A DNA stretch of 16,863 nucleotides, from assembly GCA_017414845.1 (NCBI GenBank), contig JAFQJY010000089.1:1-16863 (forward strand), written 5' to 3'. A program made the position numbers and the translations under genes. This document shows, piece after piece, positions 1-6,969 of the stretch (the stretch's first letter is position 1; each line of letters opens with the position of its first letter). Under the pieces are notes generated by a model. That model saw nothing but the letters and a program-made list of their open reading frames with translations, made no database searches and had not been told where the DNA came from. Origin of the DNA: Alphaproteobacteria bacterium (GTDB lineage Bacteria; Pseudomonadota; Alphaproteobacteria; RF32; UBA3637).

Positions 1-402
1 AACGGCGGCGATTCCTCCTAAAATCGTTGTAACGAGTGCTGTTTTTTGTGCTTTCTGAATATGCTCATATAAACTGGCCGTGTGTCCGCCGACAAGATGT
101 CCCGTTTCATGTGCCAAGACCCCGAGAAATTCATCACTGTTTTCAGCCTGTTCTATCAGCCCTGTGTGAATATAAACCGTTCCTCCGCCGGCAACAAAAG
201 CATTAAGCGAAGCGTCGTTGATAAGAACAACCTGCGCATTTTCCGTATCTAAACCCGCTACGGAAAACAAGGCTTTTACATTTTTAAGTGCGTATTCTTC
301 AATTTCCGTATCCCGAATTAAAGATAAAGGCTTGCAAAAAGCATCTTTTTGTGTCATAAAGAAAAAGAAGGTGAAAATGATGAATAAAAAACGTATACGC
401 AT
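1..402 (-). CDS. M48 family metalloprotease, 5' part only (partial)
   Basis: About 134 N-terminal residues are visible; the frame is still open at the window edge, so the C-terminal part is missing. Residues 1-24 or so form a signal peptide (MRIRF followed by a run of Phe/Ile), so the protein is exported. The zinc motif HETGH follows the hydrophobic FLGVLA segment, and a second GGH lies three residues on, as in the M48 family (HExGH...GGH). The upstream segment (NAFVAGGGTVYIHTGLI) is also typical of periplasmic M48 proteases such as BepA/YfgC and LoiP, which degrade or chaperone misfolded outer-membrane proteins. The downstream zinc-ligand Glu and any TPR region cannot be seen, so the subtype is open. 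The start at 402 is supported by AGGAG at 408-412, five bases upstream. The gene is divergent from the GGT-like gene and overlaps it by 26 bases. Confidence 0.9.
   Translation of the reverse strand, partial: MRIRFLFIIFTFFFFMTQKDAFCKPLSLIRDTEIEEYALKNVKALFSVAGLDTENAQVVLINDASLNAFVAGGGTVYIHTGLIEQAENSDEFLGVLAHETGHLVGGHTASLYEHIQKAQKTALVTTILGGIAAV
332..360 (+). promoter_or_regulatory. Possible promoter for the GGT-like/MCE operon
   Basis: TTGCAA (332-337), a 17-base spacer and CATAAA (355-360) lie just upstream of the ATG at 377, inside the 5' coding part of the divergent protease gene. The -10 box is only a fair match, so this is tentative. Confidence 0.35.
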
Positions 403-1699
403 AAACTCTCCTTGTTTTTCCCATTGTAAAGCGTTCAAAGGGAAAGGTCAATTTTTAATTGCCTGCATTGGACTTTTTCTTTTAGCCTCTTGTAGCGGTC
501 AGGCTGTTATTCAAGAAAAAAAAGAACCGATTTCCTATGTCGGCGCTGTTTTACCGGAAATCAAGTCCAGTGGTGAAAAAATCTTAAAAAACGGTGGGAA
601 TGCCGTTGATGCCGTTGCAGGTATGCTCATGACACAAGCCGTTCATCTGCCGTCTCGGGCCGGTCTTGGCGCCGGTGGTGTTTGTCAGGTGTTTTCTCCG
701 TCGGAAAAGAAAGTAAAAACACTCAATTTCCTTCCTGCCCCCATGGGCGAAGGAATCGGCGTTCCTGCATTAGCCAGAGGTATTTTTTCACTTCAAAACA
801 ACTATGGTATTTATCGGTGGGCAGATATCTTATCTGATGCCCAAAAATCAGCACAAAACGGCATAACCGTTTCTGAACTGCTTGCCGAAGACACCCGAAA
901 AATTGCTTTTTTAGAGTTGGAAGAAGGCGCTGTTTTGAAACAGGAAAAACTGGCACAAACCCTCAAAAAAATGATGACCTCCGGAAGTGGTATTTTGTAC
1001 AAAGGGGATTATGCCGATAAGATAACAAAAAACAGAAATGTTGACACAACGACCCTCTCCGGTTTCAAAGCGAAATGGAGTGATTCTATTGAAGTATCGT
1101 CAAAAATGGGAAACACTTATTTTCCCAATCTTGCTGTTTTCGGATCCAATGCTTATACCATTTGGGAAGATTTATCTTCTGACAGCGAAACAAAACGACA
1201 AAGGGCTTTTACGGAACTTAAAAACATAGATGAGAAAACCGTTTATTTAGGAGAAAGCGTTTACGGTGCCTCTGTAATGGCAACGGACACCGATGGTTTA
1301 ACGGTTATTTGTTCCGTTACAAACGGTAACCTTTTCGGGACGGGAAAAGAAGTCGGATCTCTCGGTTTTTATCTTGCAGAACCGTTGGATGAAACAAAGA
1401 TGAGCGCAACGCTTGTCAATTTAATACAAACTGACACAAAAAAAGAAGAACCTGTTTCTATGCTTTCTGCTGTCGGAGATTATGTAGTCAGAGACGCCGT
1501 TCTTCTTAGCCGTGAAAATATCCTGAACGGGAAAACGGTGCGTCAAAGTATCGCTTCTGCGCAGAAACAACTCCCTGATGACAGAAGACAGGTTTTAAAT
1601 CAATCTCCTGTTCTTTCCTGTTTTGGCGGAACAATTTCTTATGCCGGAAACTGCCGACATAATGATATTGTCACCCCGTTTAAAAAGGAGGTCAAATGA
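377..1699 (+). CDS. Gamma-glutamyltransferase-like lipoprotein, probable pseudoenzyme
   Basis: 440 residues, against about 580 for typical GGT. A hydrophobic stretch ending in LLASC (Cys39) looks like a lipobox, so this is probably a lipoprotein. GGT landmarks remain: GGNAVDAV (73-80), GLGAGG (96-101), a GVPALARG segment (128-135), KGDYADKI (209-216) and the small-subunit-like segment TDTDGLTVICSVTNG followed by FGTG (303-323). The catalytic Thr that begins the small subunit in active GGTs (TTHYS in E. coli) aligns here with Gly/Ala (YGASVM, 296-301). The substrate Arg in the REMAP-type motif is Leu (NFLPAP, 117-122), and the GSPGG motif is not seen. Self-cleavage and catalysis are therefore unlikely. 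The start is uncertain: 377 is the most 3' in-frame ATG/GTG/TTG region before the lipobox (380 also possible), but it gives a long n-region overlapping the protease gene. The stop overlaps the next start by 4 nt (ATGA). Confidence 0.75.
   Translation: MMNKKRIRINSPCFSHCKAFKGKGQFLIACIGLFLLASCSGQAVIQEKKEPISYVGAVLPEIKSSGEKILKNGGNAVDAVAGMLMTQAVHLPSRAGLGAGGVCQVFSPSEKKVKTLNFLPAPMGEGIGVPALARGIFSLQNNYGIYRWADILSDAQKSAQNGITVSELLAEDTRKIAFLELEEGAVLKQEKLAQTLKKMMTSGSGILYKGDYADKITKNRNVDTTTLSGFKAKWSDSIEVSSKMGNTYFPNLAVFGSNAYTIWEDLSSDSETKRQRAFTELKNIDEKTVYLGESVYGASVMATDTDGLTVICSVTNGNLFGTGKEVGSLGFYLAEPLDETKMSATLVNLIQTDTKKEEPVSMLSAVGDYVVRDAVLLSRENILNGKTVRQSIASAQKQLPDDRRQVLNQSPVLSCFGGTISYAGNCRHNDIVTPFKKEVK
423..451 (-). 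promoter_or_regulatory. Probable sigma70-type promoter for the M48 protease gene
   Basis: Read on the minus strand, a TTGACC -35 box (446-451) and a TACAAT -10 box (423-428) are separated by exactly 17 bases. Transcription would start near 416, giving a leader of about 14 nt that contains the AGGAG site. The promoter lies inside the first codons assigned to the divergent GGT-like gene. Confidence 0.6.
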
Positions 1700-2199
1700 A
1701 ATCCTTTTTGAAAAAAAACGCCGTTATAGAAACAATTGCAGGTCTCGTTGTTCTGATTTGTTTTGTTTCCCTTTTCAGTTTTGTTTATAGCCGTAAACAA
1801 ATCAAACCTGAGGCTACAAACTTTCAACTTTATGCCCATTTCAACAAAGTTGACGGCATTAAAGAAGGCGCTGTTGTCCAACTGAGCGGTATTCCTGTCG
1901 GCTATGTAACTGACATGGTTCTTGATCCGTTTTATGGCGTTATTTTAACCCTTTCCTTTAATAAACCGATGGAACTTCCGACAGATACGGCTGCCATTAT
2001 TGAAACAAACGGCCTTGTCGGCGCCAAGTTTATTGAACTGGTCCCCGGTGGAGAAGAAGATGTTCTTAAACACGGCAGTACAATCGGATATACACAAGAC
2101 GTTCTTTTAATTGATGATTTACTCAATCATGTTTTAGAGTTTATGCGTAAGCGCAAAGGAGAACTTCCCAACAGAATTGCAGAAGGAGTAGAAAAATGA
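1696..2199 (+). CDS. MlaD/MCE-domain protein (first of a tandem pair)
   Basis: 167 residues. One N-terminal transmembrane helix (about 13-32) anchors the protein in the inner membrane, and one MCE domain follows at about 42-120. The domain is recognised by its start (AHFNKVDGIKEGAVVQLSGI), PVGYV, the LPTDTAAIIETNGLVG segment and KFIELVPGG. MlaD proteins form hexameric rings that pass phospholipid between an MlaFEB-type ABC transporter and the outer membrane; no ABC genes are in this window. The C-terminal tail (about 130-167) is short and charged and lacks the long helical needle of PqiB or YebT. The strong AGGAGGT site at 1686-1692 supports the start. The start overlaps the GGT-like stop by 4 nt, implying translational coupling, and the same holds at its own 3' end. 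Confidence 0.88.
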   Translation: MKSFLKKNAVIETIAGLVVLICFVSLFSFVYSRKQIKPEATNFQLYAHFNKVDGIKEGAVVQLSGIPVGYVTDMVLDPFYGVILTLSFNKPMELPTDTAAIIETNGLVGAKFIELVPGGEEDVLKHGSTIGYTQDVLLIDDLLNHVLEFMRKRKGELPNRIAEGVEK

Positions 2200-2651
2200 A
2201 AAAAAATCCGGTAGAAGGTGTTCTTGGCTTTTTAGTTTTAATTTTTTGCTGTTTGTTTTTGTACACAGCATTTGACCGAATAGATTTAGGAAAAGCAGAC
2301 GGTTATTTATTACACGCCTCATTTAATAAAATCGGTGGATTGGAAATGGGCGCAGACGTTCGTATCAACGGCATTAAAGTCGGTTCGGTCACTCGTATTC
2401 ACCTCAACCCGCAAACATTTATGGCAGAGGTTGAAATGACGATTAAAGAGGGTATTTATCTGCCCGAAGACTCAACGATTGCCGTTGCTGATTCGGGGAT
2501 GCTCGGCACAAAGTATATTCGTGTAGACCCGGGGAAACAAAAAAGAACGATTGAACATAACGGTGTTGTTAAAAACACAAAAGATTACCGTTCGTTAGAA
2601 GAAAATGTCAGTGAATTTATTTTCCTGTCAACGAAAGAGGATAAAAAGTGA
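2196..2651 (+). CDS. mlaD: MlaD/MCE-domain protein (second of a tandem pair)
   Basis: 151 residues with an N-terminal membrane helix (about 8-26) and one MCE domain (about 38-117). The domain shows HASFNKIGGLEMGADVRINGI, KVGSV, LPEDSTIAVADSGMLG and KYIRVDPG. This is closer to textbook MlaD (anterograde/retrograde phospholipid trafficking across the periplasm) than its upstream neighbour. It is a diverged paralogue of that neighbour: same architecture and length class with moderate identity. The tail after the MCE domain is about 30 residues and contains LEENVSEFIF, which resembles the short helix that closes the MlaD pore. An AAGGAG site lies just upstream, within the end of the previous gene. 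The start overlaps the previous stop as ATGA, and the end overlaps the next gene's GTG start. Confidence 0.9.
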   Translation: MKKNPVEGVLGFLVLIFCCLFLYTAFDRIDLGKADGYLLHASFNKIGGLEMGADVRINGIKVGSVTRIHLNPQTFMAEVEMTIKEGIYLPEDSTIAVADSGMLGTKYIRVDPGKQKRTIEHNGVVKNTKDYRSLEENVSEFIFLSTKEDKK

Positions 2652-3079
2652 TAAAAAAAATCGGATTATGTTTAAGCGGACTTTTATTATCGGCTCCGGC
2701 ATTTGCCTCTGACATTCCGATGAACACGGCGCTTCTCAGAGGTCTTGATAAAGTCACCGGACGAATACAAACCTTTTCTGTCCCGGTCGGAGAAACAACC
2801 CGTTTCGGGAAAACATTTGTTACGGTAGAAAAATGCCTGAAAAAGCCACCGGAAGAATCGCCGGAAGACAGCGTTTTTCTGCATATCTTTGAAAAAACAC
2901 TTCAAGGCGAAAATATATCTCTGTTTAACGGATGGATGTTTTCTTCTAATCCGGCGCTTTCCTGTATGGAACATCCTGTTTATGACATTTGGATTATTGA
3001 ATGTTTGGACGAAGAAGCAAAACCAAATCTTCCGACCGAACCCGTTCCTTTCAAAGCAATGGAAGATGAAGATTTCTAA
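2648..3079 (+). CDS. DUF2155 domain-containing periplasmic protein
   Basis: 143 residues, starting at a GTG that overlaps the preceding TGA (GTGA). Residues 1-20 form a signal peptide with an AFA cleavage site. The rest matches the alphaproteobacterial DUF2155 family: ALLRGLDKVTGR near the mature N-terminus, the VTVEKC segment, then GWMFSSNPAL and the EHPVYDIWIIEC signature. Cys63, Cys106 and Cys119 are present, of which Cys63 and Cys119 sit at conserved-looking positions and could form a disulfide. The family has no established enzymatic function that I know of. Its position as the last gene of an MCE operon suggests a periplasmic role in outer-membrane lipid homeostasis, which is inference. 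The acidic C-terminal tail is short. The stop overlaps the stop of the convergent histidine kinase gene by 4 nt. Confidence 0.88.
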   Translation: MIKKIGLCLSGLLLSAPAFASDIPMNTALLRGLDKVTGRIQTFSVPVGETTRFGKTFVTVEKCLKKPPEESPEDSVFLHIFEKTLQGENISLFNGWMFSSNPALSCMEHPVYDIWIIECLDEEAKPNLPTEPVPFKAMEDEDF

Positions 3080-4455
3080 ATCGGGAAACGTAAAAGAACA
3101 CGAAGTCCGTTCATGGGACTGTCGGAAAGTATTATTTCTCCACCGTGAGAAAGGACAATATCTTTTGTAATGGCAAGTCCTAAACCGACACCGCCTGTTT
3201 TTGTATTTCTGGATTTATCCAAACGATAAAACGCCTTAAAAACTTCTGCTCTTTTATCTTCGGGAATCCCGGGACCGTCATCATCTATGGTGATTTCAAG
3301 AAAGTTTTCACGAACCCCCATATTGACATACGCATTTGTCGCATAACGATGCGCATTTGTCAGAATATTCGTAATTGCCCGACAAAAATCGTTCGGACGT
3401 AACACCATTTGCTGAGTTTGTTCTATATGAAGGTCTATGGAATGTCCGCTACGAACCAACTTTTCTACTAAATCCGTCAACAGTAAAGATACCTCTGTTA
3501 AAGAAGACGGCTCTTTTCCCTCACCTCGTGCAAAAGCCAAATAGCCCTCAAGCATTCGTTCCATTTCAGCAATATCTTCAAGCAAATCTTTTATGCCGTC
3601 ATCTTCGCCCATCATGGAAAGTTGTAGTTTCATCCGTGTCAAAGGCGTTCTTAAATCATGAGAAACGCCCGAAAGCATTCCGGTTCGTTCGCCAAGGTAT
3701 TTTTGGATACGTTCCTGCATTTTAAGGAAAGACATACCGGCTTGTTTTACTTCTGTTGCTCCTTCTGGTTTAAATTTAGCCGTACTGCGTCCCGTTCCGA
3801 AATCTTCTGCCGTTTTAGCCAAACGCACAACCGAACGCACCTGATTTTTCATAAACAAAAAGGCTATCCAGAAAAGAAGAACGGACGCCCCTATCATCCA
3901 AATCACAAACGCATAAGTCGTTGAACTGAAAAATCTCTTTTTCGGCATAGAAACATTCAATACACCTTGTGGTAATTGAAATGAAACGATAATATAACTT
4001 TTATCCGGTACTTCTGTAATAATGAACGGATACTTTAAATCTTCCAAACTTTTTTGAAGTTTGGAAACCATCATACTGTTCTCTTGTCTCGGATAGGATA
4101 AATCAAGTGAATCTCCTTTTTTATAGGCTATCTTAAACAGAAGAGGACTTTCCATCGCATCTATGGTTTCAGAAGTCTGTTTTGTATCAGGATAAGAATC
4201 TATCATAAAAATAATCGTTTCAATTTCACCGGCAATATCATTGGCTAACCTGCGACTGACAGACGACCAGTGATGATCATAGAAAACAAAAGCCGCCACT
4301 AATTGTAATAACAAGAGTGGAAACAAAACGATTAAAATAAATCGGGGCAATAACGCTTTCGGAAAAATACGGATATGCATCGGATTGATGATATAGGCTA
4401 AAAAATCGCCTATTTCTTTTATTCCGTCGTGCATTTTTTTCCAAAACTTTCTCAT
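3076..4455 (-). CDS. EnvZ-like sensor histidine kinase
   Basis: 459 residues. Two transmembrane helices (about 37-58 and 181-202) flank a periplasmic sensor region of roughly 120 residues. A HAMP domain (about 203-255) follows. The HisKA domain has the phospho-acceptor His266 in GVSHDLRTPLTRM. The HATPase domain has an N-box (ITNILTNAHRYA, 361-372), a G1 box (DDDGPGIP, 391-398), an F-box-like FKAFYRLD and a G2 box (GGVGLGLAI). All residues needed for autophosphorylation appear present. Layout and motifs match the EnvZ/OmpR class, which senses envelope or osmotic conditions in the inner membrane. The start lies 3 nt beyond the regulator's stop, so the two are cotranscribed; the Shine-Dalgarno site is weak (GGA within the end of the regulator gene). 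The porin gene elsewhere in the window is a conceivable target, but nothing in the sequence proves it. Confidence 0.93.
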   Translation of the reverse strand: MRKFWKKMHDGIKEIGDFLAYIINPMHIRIFPKALLPRFILIVLFPLLLLQLVAAFVFYDHHWSSVSRRLANDIAGEIETIIFMIDSYPDTKQTSETIDAMESPLLFKIAYKKGDSLDLSYPRQENSMMVSKLQKSLEDLKYPFIITEVPDKSYIIVSFQLPQGVLNVSMPKKRFFSSTTYAFVIWMIGASVLLFWIAFLFMKNQVRSVVRLAKTAEDFGTGRSTAKFKPEGATEVKQAGMSFLKMQERIQKYLGERTGMLSGVSHDLRTPLTRMKLQLSMMGEDDGIKDLLEDIAEMERMLEGYLAFARGEGKEPSSLTEVSLLLTDLVEKLVRSGHSIDLHIEQTQQMVLRPNDFCRAITNILTNAHRYATNAYVNMGVRENFLEITIDDDGPGIPEDKRAEVFKAFYRLDKSRNTKTGGVGLGLAITKDIVLSHGGEIILSDSPMNGLRVLLRFPI

Positions 4456-4458
4456 TTT

Positions 4459-5136
4459 TTAATCCGGTAATAAAATATATCCTTTACCTCTGACCGTCTG
4501 TAAATAACGGGGGTTTTTAACGTCTTCTTCTATTTTTTTACGAAGTCTGTTCACTTGAACATCTACCGTTCGTTCGTTTGCCGTTTTTGTCCTTGTTGCT
4601 AATTCTTCACGAGAAACTTCTTTTCCCGTTTTTTCGGACAAAATCGCAAGCAACTCTTTTTCTACTGTTGTCAACGCAATAAACTCATCACCACAAGAAA
4701 GTTCGGAACGCTGTCTGTCATACATAAATTTTCCAAACCTTAAAATTGTTTCTTTTTGAGGTACAGTCTGTATTCTGCGTAAAATATTATTCAATCGCAA
4801 CAACAACTCTTTCGGTTCAAACGGTTTTGTTAAATAGTCATCCACGCCCGTTTCCAACCCCTGTATTCTGTCTTGAATATCCCCCATGGCCGTCAGCATT
4901 AAAATCGGGACAAAACTTCCGGAAGAACGTAATTTTTCAGCAAAACTGAACCCACTCTCCCCGGGCATCATCACATCCAAAATCAGTGCGTCAAAAATAA
5001 ACGTCTGCATCATTTCTCGGGCATCAGCGGGACAGGAAGCCTCAGAAACAAGAAAGTCATTAGATGTCAAATACTTATTTAACAACTGACGTAATCTCGT
5101 ATCATCATCTATAATCAAAATGTGCTTTTTATCCAT
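4459..5136 (-). CDS. OmpR-family response regulator
   Basis: 225 residues. The N-terminal receiver domain (about 4-117) has the acidic pocket Asp10-Asp12, the phospho-acceptor Asp54 in LILDVMMPG, Thr82 and Lys104 (TKPF). A winged-helix DNA-binding domain (about 130-223) ends with RTVDVQVNRLRKKIEED and VRGKGYILLPD, diagnostic of the OmpR/PhoB family. It is the phosphorylation partner of the kinase encoded 3 nt downstream and acts in the cytoplasm as a transcription factor. The start at 5136 is preceded by a GGAAG site and overlaps the end of the TPR gene by 8 nt, so this regulator is translated from the TPR transcript. No separate promoter is evident, because the upstream sequence is TPR coding. 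Confidence 0.94.
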   Translation of the reverse strand: MDKKHILIIDDDTRLRQLLNKYLTSNDFLVSEASCPADAREMMQTFIFDALILDVMMPGESGFSFAEKLRSSGSFVPILMLTAMGDIQDRIQGLETGVDDYLTKPFEPKELLLRLNNILRRIQTVPQKETILRFGKFMYDRQRSELSCGDEFIALTTVEKELLAILSEKTGKEVSREELATRTKTANERTVDVQVNRLRKKIEEDVKNPRYLQTVRGKGYILLPD

Positions 5137-6901
5137 TTTTTTCTTCCGACTTTTTATCAGACAACCCTTTTTCCAGTTTTTCTTTCAAACTTTGAAGTAA
5201 TTTTTCGGAACTTCCTTTTTTTAAAATCATAGCGTGATTCCACTGAAAACGAGCCTCTCTTTTCCGACCTAAACGCCAATACAAATCCCCTAAATGCGCA
5301 TTGATTTCGGCATTACCGGCTTCTAACATAACAGCCTTTTCCAAAACAGGAAGAGCCTCCTGATAGCGTTCTAACTGAAAATAAGCCCATCCGAGACTAT
5401 CCAGTATATTACCGTCCTCCGGTATTTTTGCAGAGGCTTTTTTGATAAGTTCCAAAGCCTCTTCCTGTCTTTGATTTGTTTCAAGCCACATATAGCCGAC
5501 ATAATTGAGATAAACAGGATTATCCGGTACCAACTGTGCAGCAATTGTCAGAGACTTTATCGCATTTTCATTTTGTCCCAATTTCTCATAACAAACCCCT
5601 TTTGCGAAATGAAGAGGAGCCGCCTCTACCTGAATAGGTTCACCTAATGTCGTAAGCGATCTATCATACATTTCAAGGGCTTTTTCATAACGTTCCATAT
5701 CCCGATAAGCATCACCTAATGTCATATAAAAAATCGGATATTTAGCCCCTTTGTTCATTTCTTTTTCTAAAACGTCTATGGCTTTCTGAGGCTTTTCTTG
5801 TGTCACTAAATTCATCGCATGTCGTACTTTTTTAGAATAATAAAGCGAATCATTGACGCTTGTTTTTCCATAAACAGCGTTCGCCCCGTCATAAAGACGC
5901 ATACTTTCAAGAACTTCTGCCTCAAAAAAAGTTATAACGGCATTTTGCGGTGTCAGATAACTTGCCAACCTTGTTAAAAAAAGTGCTGTATCCGAATCGC
6001 CGGCATGTTGTAAAAAACCGGCCATATCAAACAAGGATAGAGCGATTCCCTGTTCCGTACGCACGGGGAAAACCGTTTTCGGTGCTTTTTCCAAAAGTTC
6101 CCTTGCCACGAAACTTTCTGATTGAACCTCGGTATAAAGTTTTTCTAATTCGGTTGGAATTTTTAACTTCGGATTTCTATCATAAAACCCTTTAATATAC
6201 GAAAGAACCTGCGCATTCTTAGCATCGGTCTGCTTTAACACTTTTTCAAACAATTGACTTGTTTTTTGCACATCACCTGAGCCATAGGCCATAAGCGCCT
6301 GATGAAACAAAGCCGTCGTCGGCAAATCTTTGACGATACCGACTTCTTTATACGCTTCTTCCGTCTTTTTTTCTCCCGCCAAAAGCCATGCACGGCAAAG
6401 GGCTTTCAGATAATACAGATATCCCTCGGAAGGAACTTTTTCAAGGTAAGAAAGGGCCTCTTTTTTATCTCCGTTTTTAACACCGTCTACAAATAAAGTC
6501 AGTGCGGGAAAGGTGATATCTTTTCCCAAAGACAACGCCTGATATGCATACGGAATACTTTTTTCAATCTGTCCGTCCATCACATAAAGCGCATACAGGG
6601 AATTGATTAAATCTTCATGATTCCTGTCACTTTCAAGCGCAGTTCTGTGATAAGACGCCGCCTTTTTAAAATCAGCCTGAGATTTGGCAAAAGAACCGGC
6701 AAGATAGGCTCCGAATTCTGCCGTTTCCGGTGCAGGACGAAAAACACGTTCACTCAAAAAACTCGCTATCAACTCCTGTGCGACAGCCTCCAATCCCAAA
6801 GCAACGGGAGACGCACCGGCAGAAAAGCACCACCCTAACGACAGTCCTAAAACAGCCGTTTTTAAAAATAAATTTCTTTTTTTAATTTTAGACTCGCTCA
6901 T
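5129..6901 (-). CDS. Tetratricopeptide-repeat protein, exported
   Basis: 590 residues. The N-terminus (basic, then LFLKTAVLGLSLGWCFSAGA) is a signal peptide with likely cleavage after residue 30, placing the protein in the periplasm or on the outer membrane. The remainder is a helical TPR solenoid. Repeats are weak in the first two thirds (about 65-360) and clear in the last third (about 390-555): TLGDAYRDMERYEKALEMYDRSL, a DNPVYLNYVGYMWLE unit, DSLGWAYFQLERYQEALPVLEKA and HLGDLYWRLGRKREARFQW. The last block is characteristic of a conserved proteobacterial TPR family (PA4667-like) of unclear function. The C-terminal tail is highly charged and Lys-rich. It is the first gene of an operon with the OmpR/EnvZ-type pair, so it may be a periplasmic accessory of that signalling system or of envelope assembly (inference). 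No good Shine-Dalgarno site precedes the start. Confidence 0.88.
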   Translation of the reverse strand: MSESKIKKRNLFLKTAVLGLSLGWCFSAGASPVALGLEAVAQELIASFLSERVFRPAPETAEFGAYLAGSFAKSQADFKKAASYHRTALESDRNHEDLINSLYALYVMDGQIEKSIPYAYQALSLGKDITFPALTLFVDGVKNGDKKEALSYLEKVPSEGYLYYLKALCRAWLLAGEKKTEEAYKEVGIVKDLPTTALFHQALMAYGSGDVQKTSQLFEKVLKQTDAKNAQVLSYIKGFYDRNPKLKIPTELEKLYTEVQSESFVARELLEKAPKTVFPVRTEQGIALSLFDMAGFLQHAGDSDTALFLTRLASYLTPQNAVITFFEAEVLESMRLYDGANAVYGKTSVNDSLYYSKKVRHAMNLVTQEKPQKAIDVLEKEMNKGAKYPIFYMTLGDAYRDMERYEKALEMYDRSLTTLGEPIQVEAAPLHFAKGVCYEKLGQNENAIKSLTIAAQLVPDNPVYLNYVGYMWLETNQRQEEALELIKKASAKIPEDGNILDSLGWAYFQLERYQEALPVLEKAVMLEAGNAEINAHLGDLYWRLGRKREARFQWNHAMILKKGSSEKLLQSLKEKLEKGLSDKKSEEKNG

Positions 6902-6932
6902 TTTATCAAAATCTTTTATACTGTATTTTATG

Positions 6933-6940
6933 ATTATAGT
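6933..6940. promoter_or_regulatory. Overlapping divergent -10 elements between the TPR and UDG genes
   Basis: The 68-base gap between the divergent genes is very AT-rich. On the minus strand TATAAT (6938-6933) would give a leader of about 25 nt for the TPR gene. On the plus strand TATAGT (6935-6940) would give about 23-24 nt for the glycosylase gene. The two boxes overlap, so only one polymerase could open here at a time. Neither has a convincing -35 box. Confidence 0.4.
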
Positions 6941-6969
6941 ATATTGAAATAAAAAAAGATAGTATTTTT

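Noticed and set aside
218..376. N-terminal extension of the GGT-like gene back to 218
   Set aside because: This stretch is the antisense of the M48 protease coding sequence, which has its own signal peptide, HETGH motif and ribosome-binding site. The extension has no supporting features.
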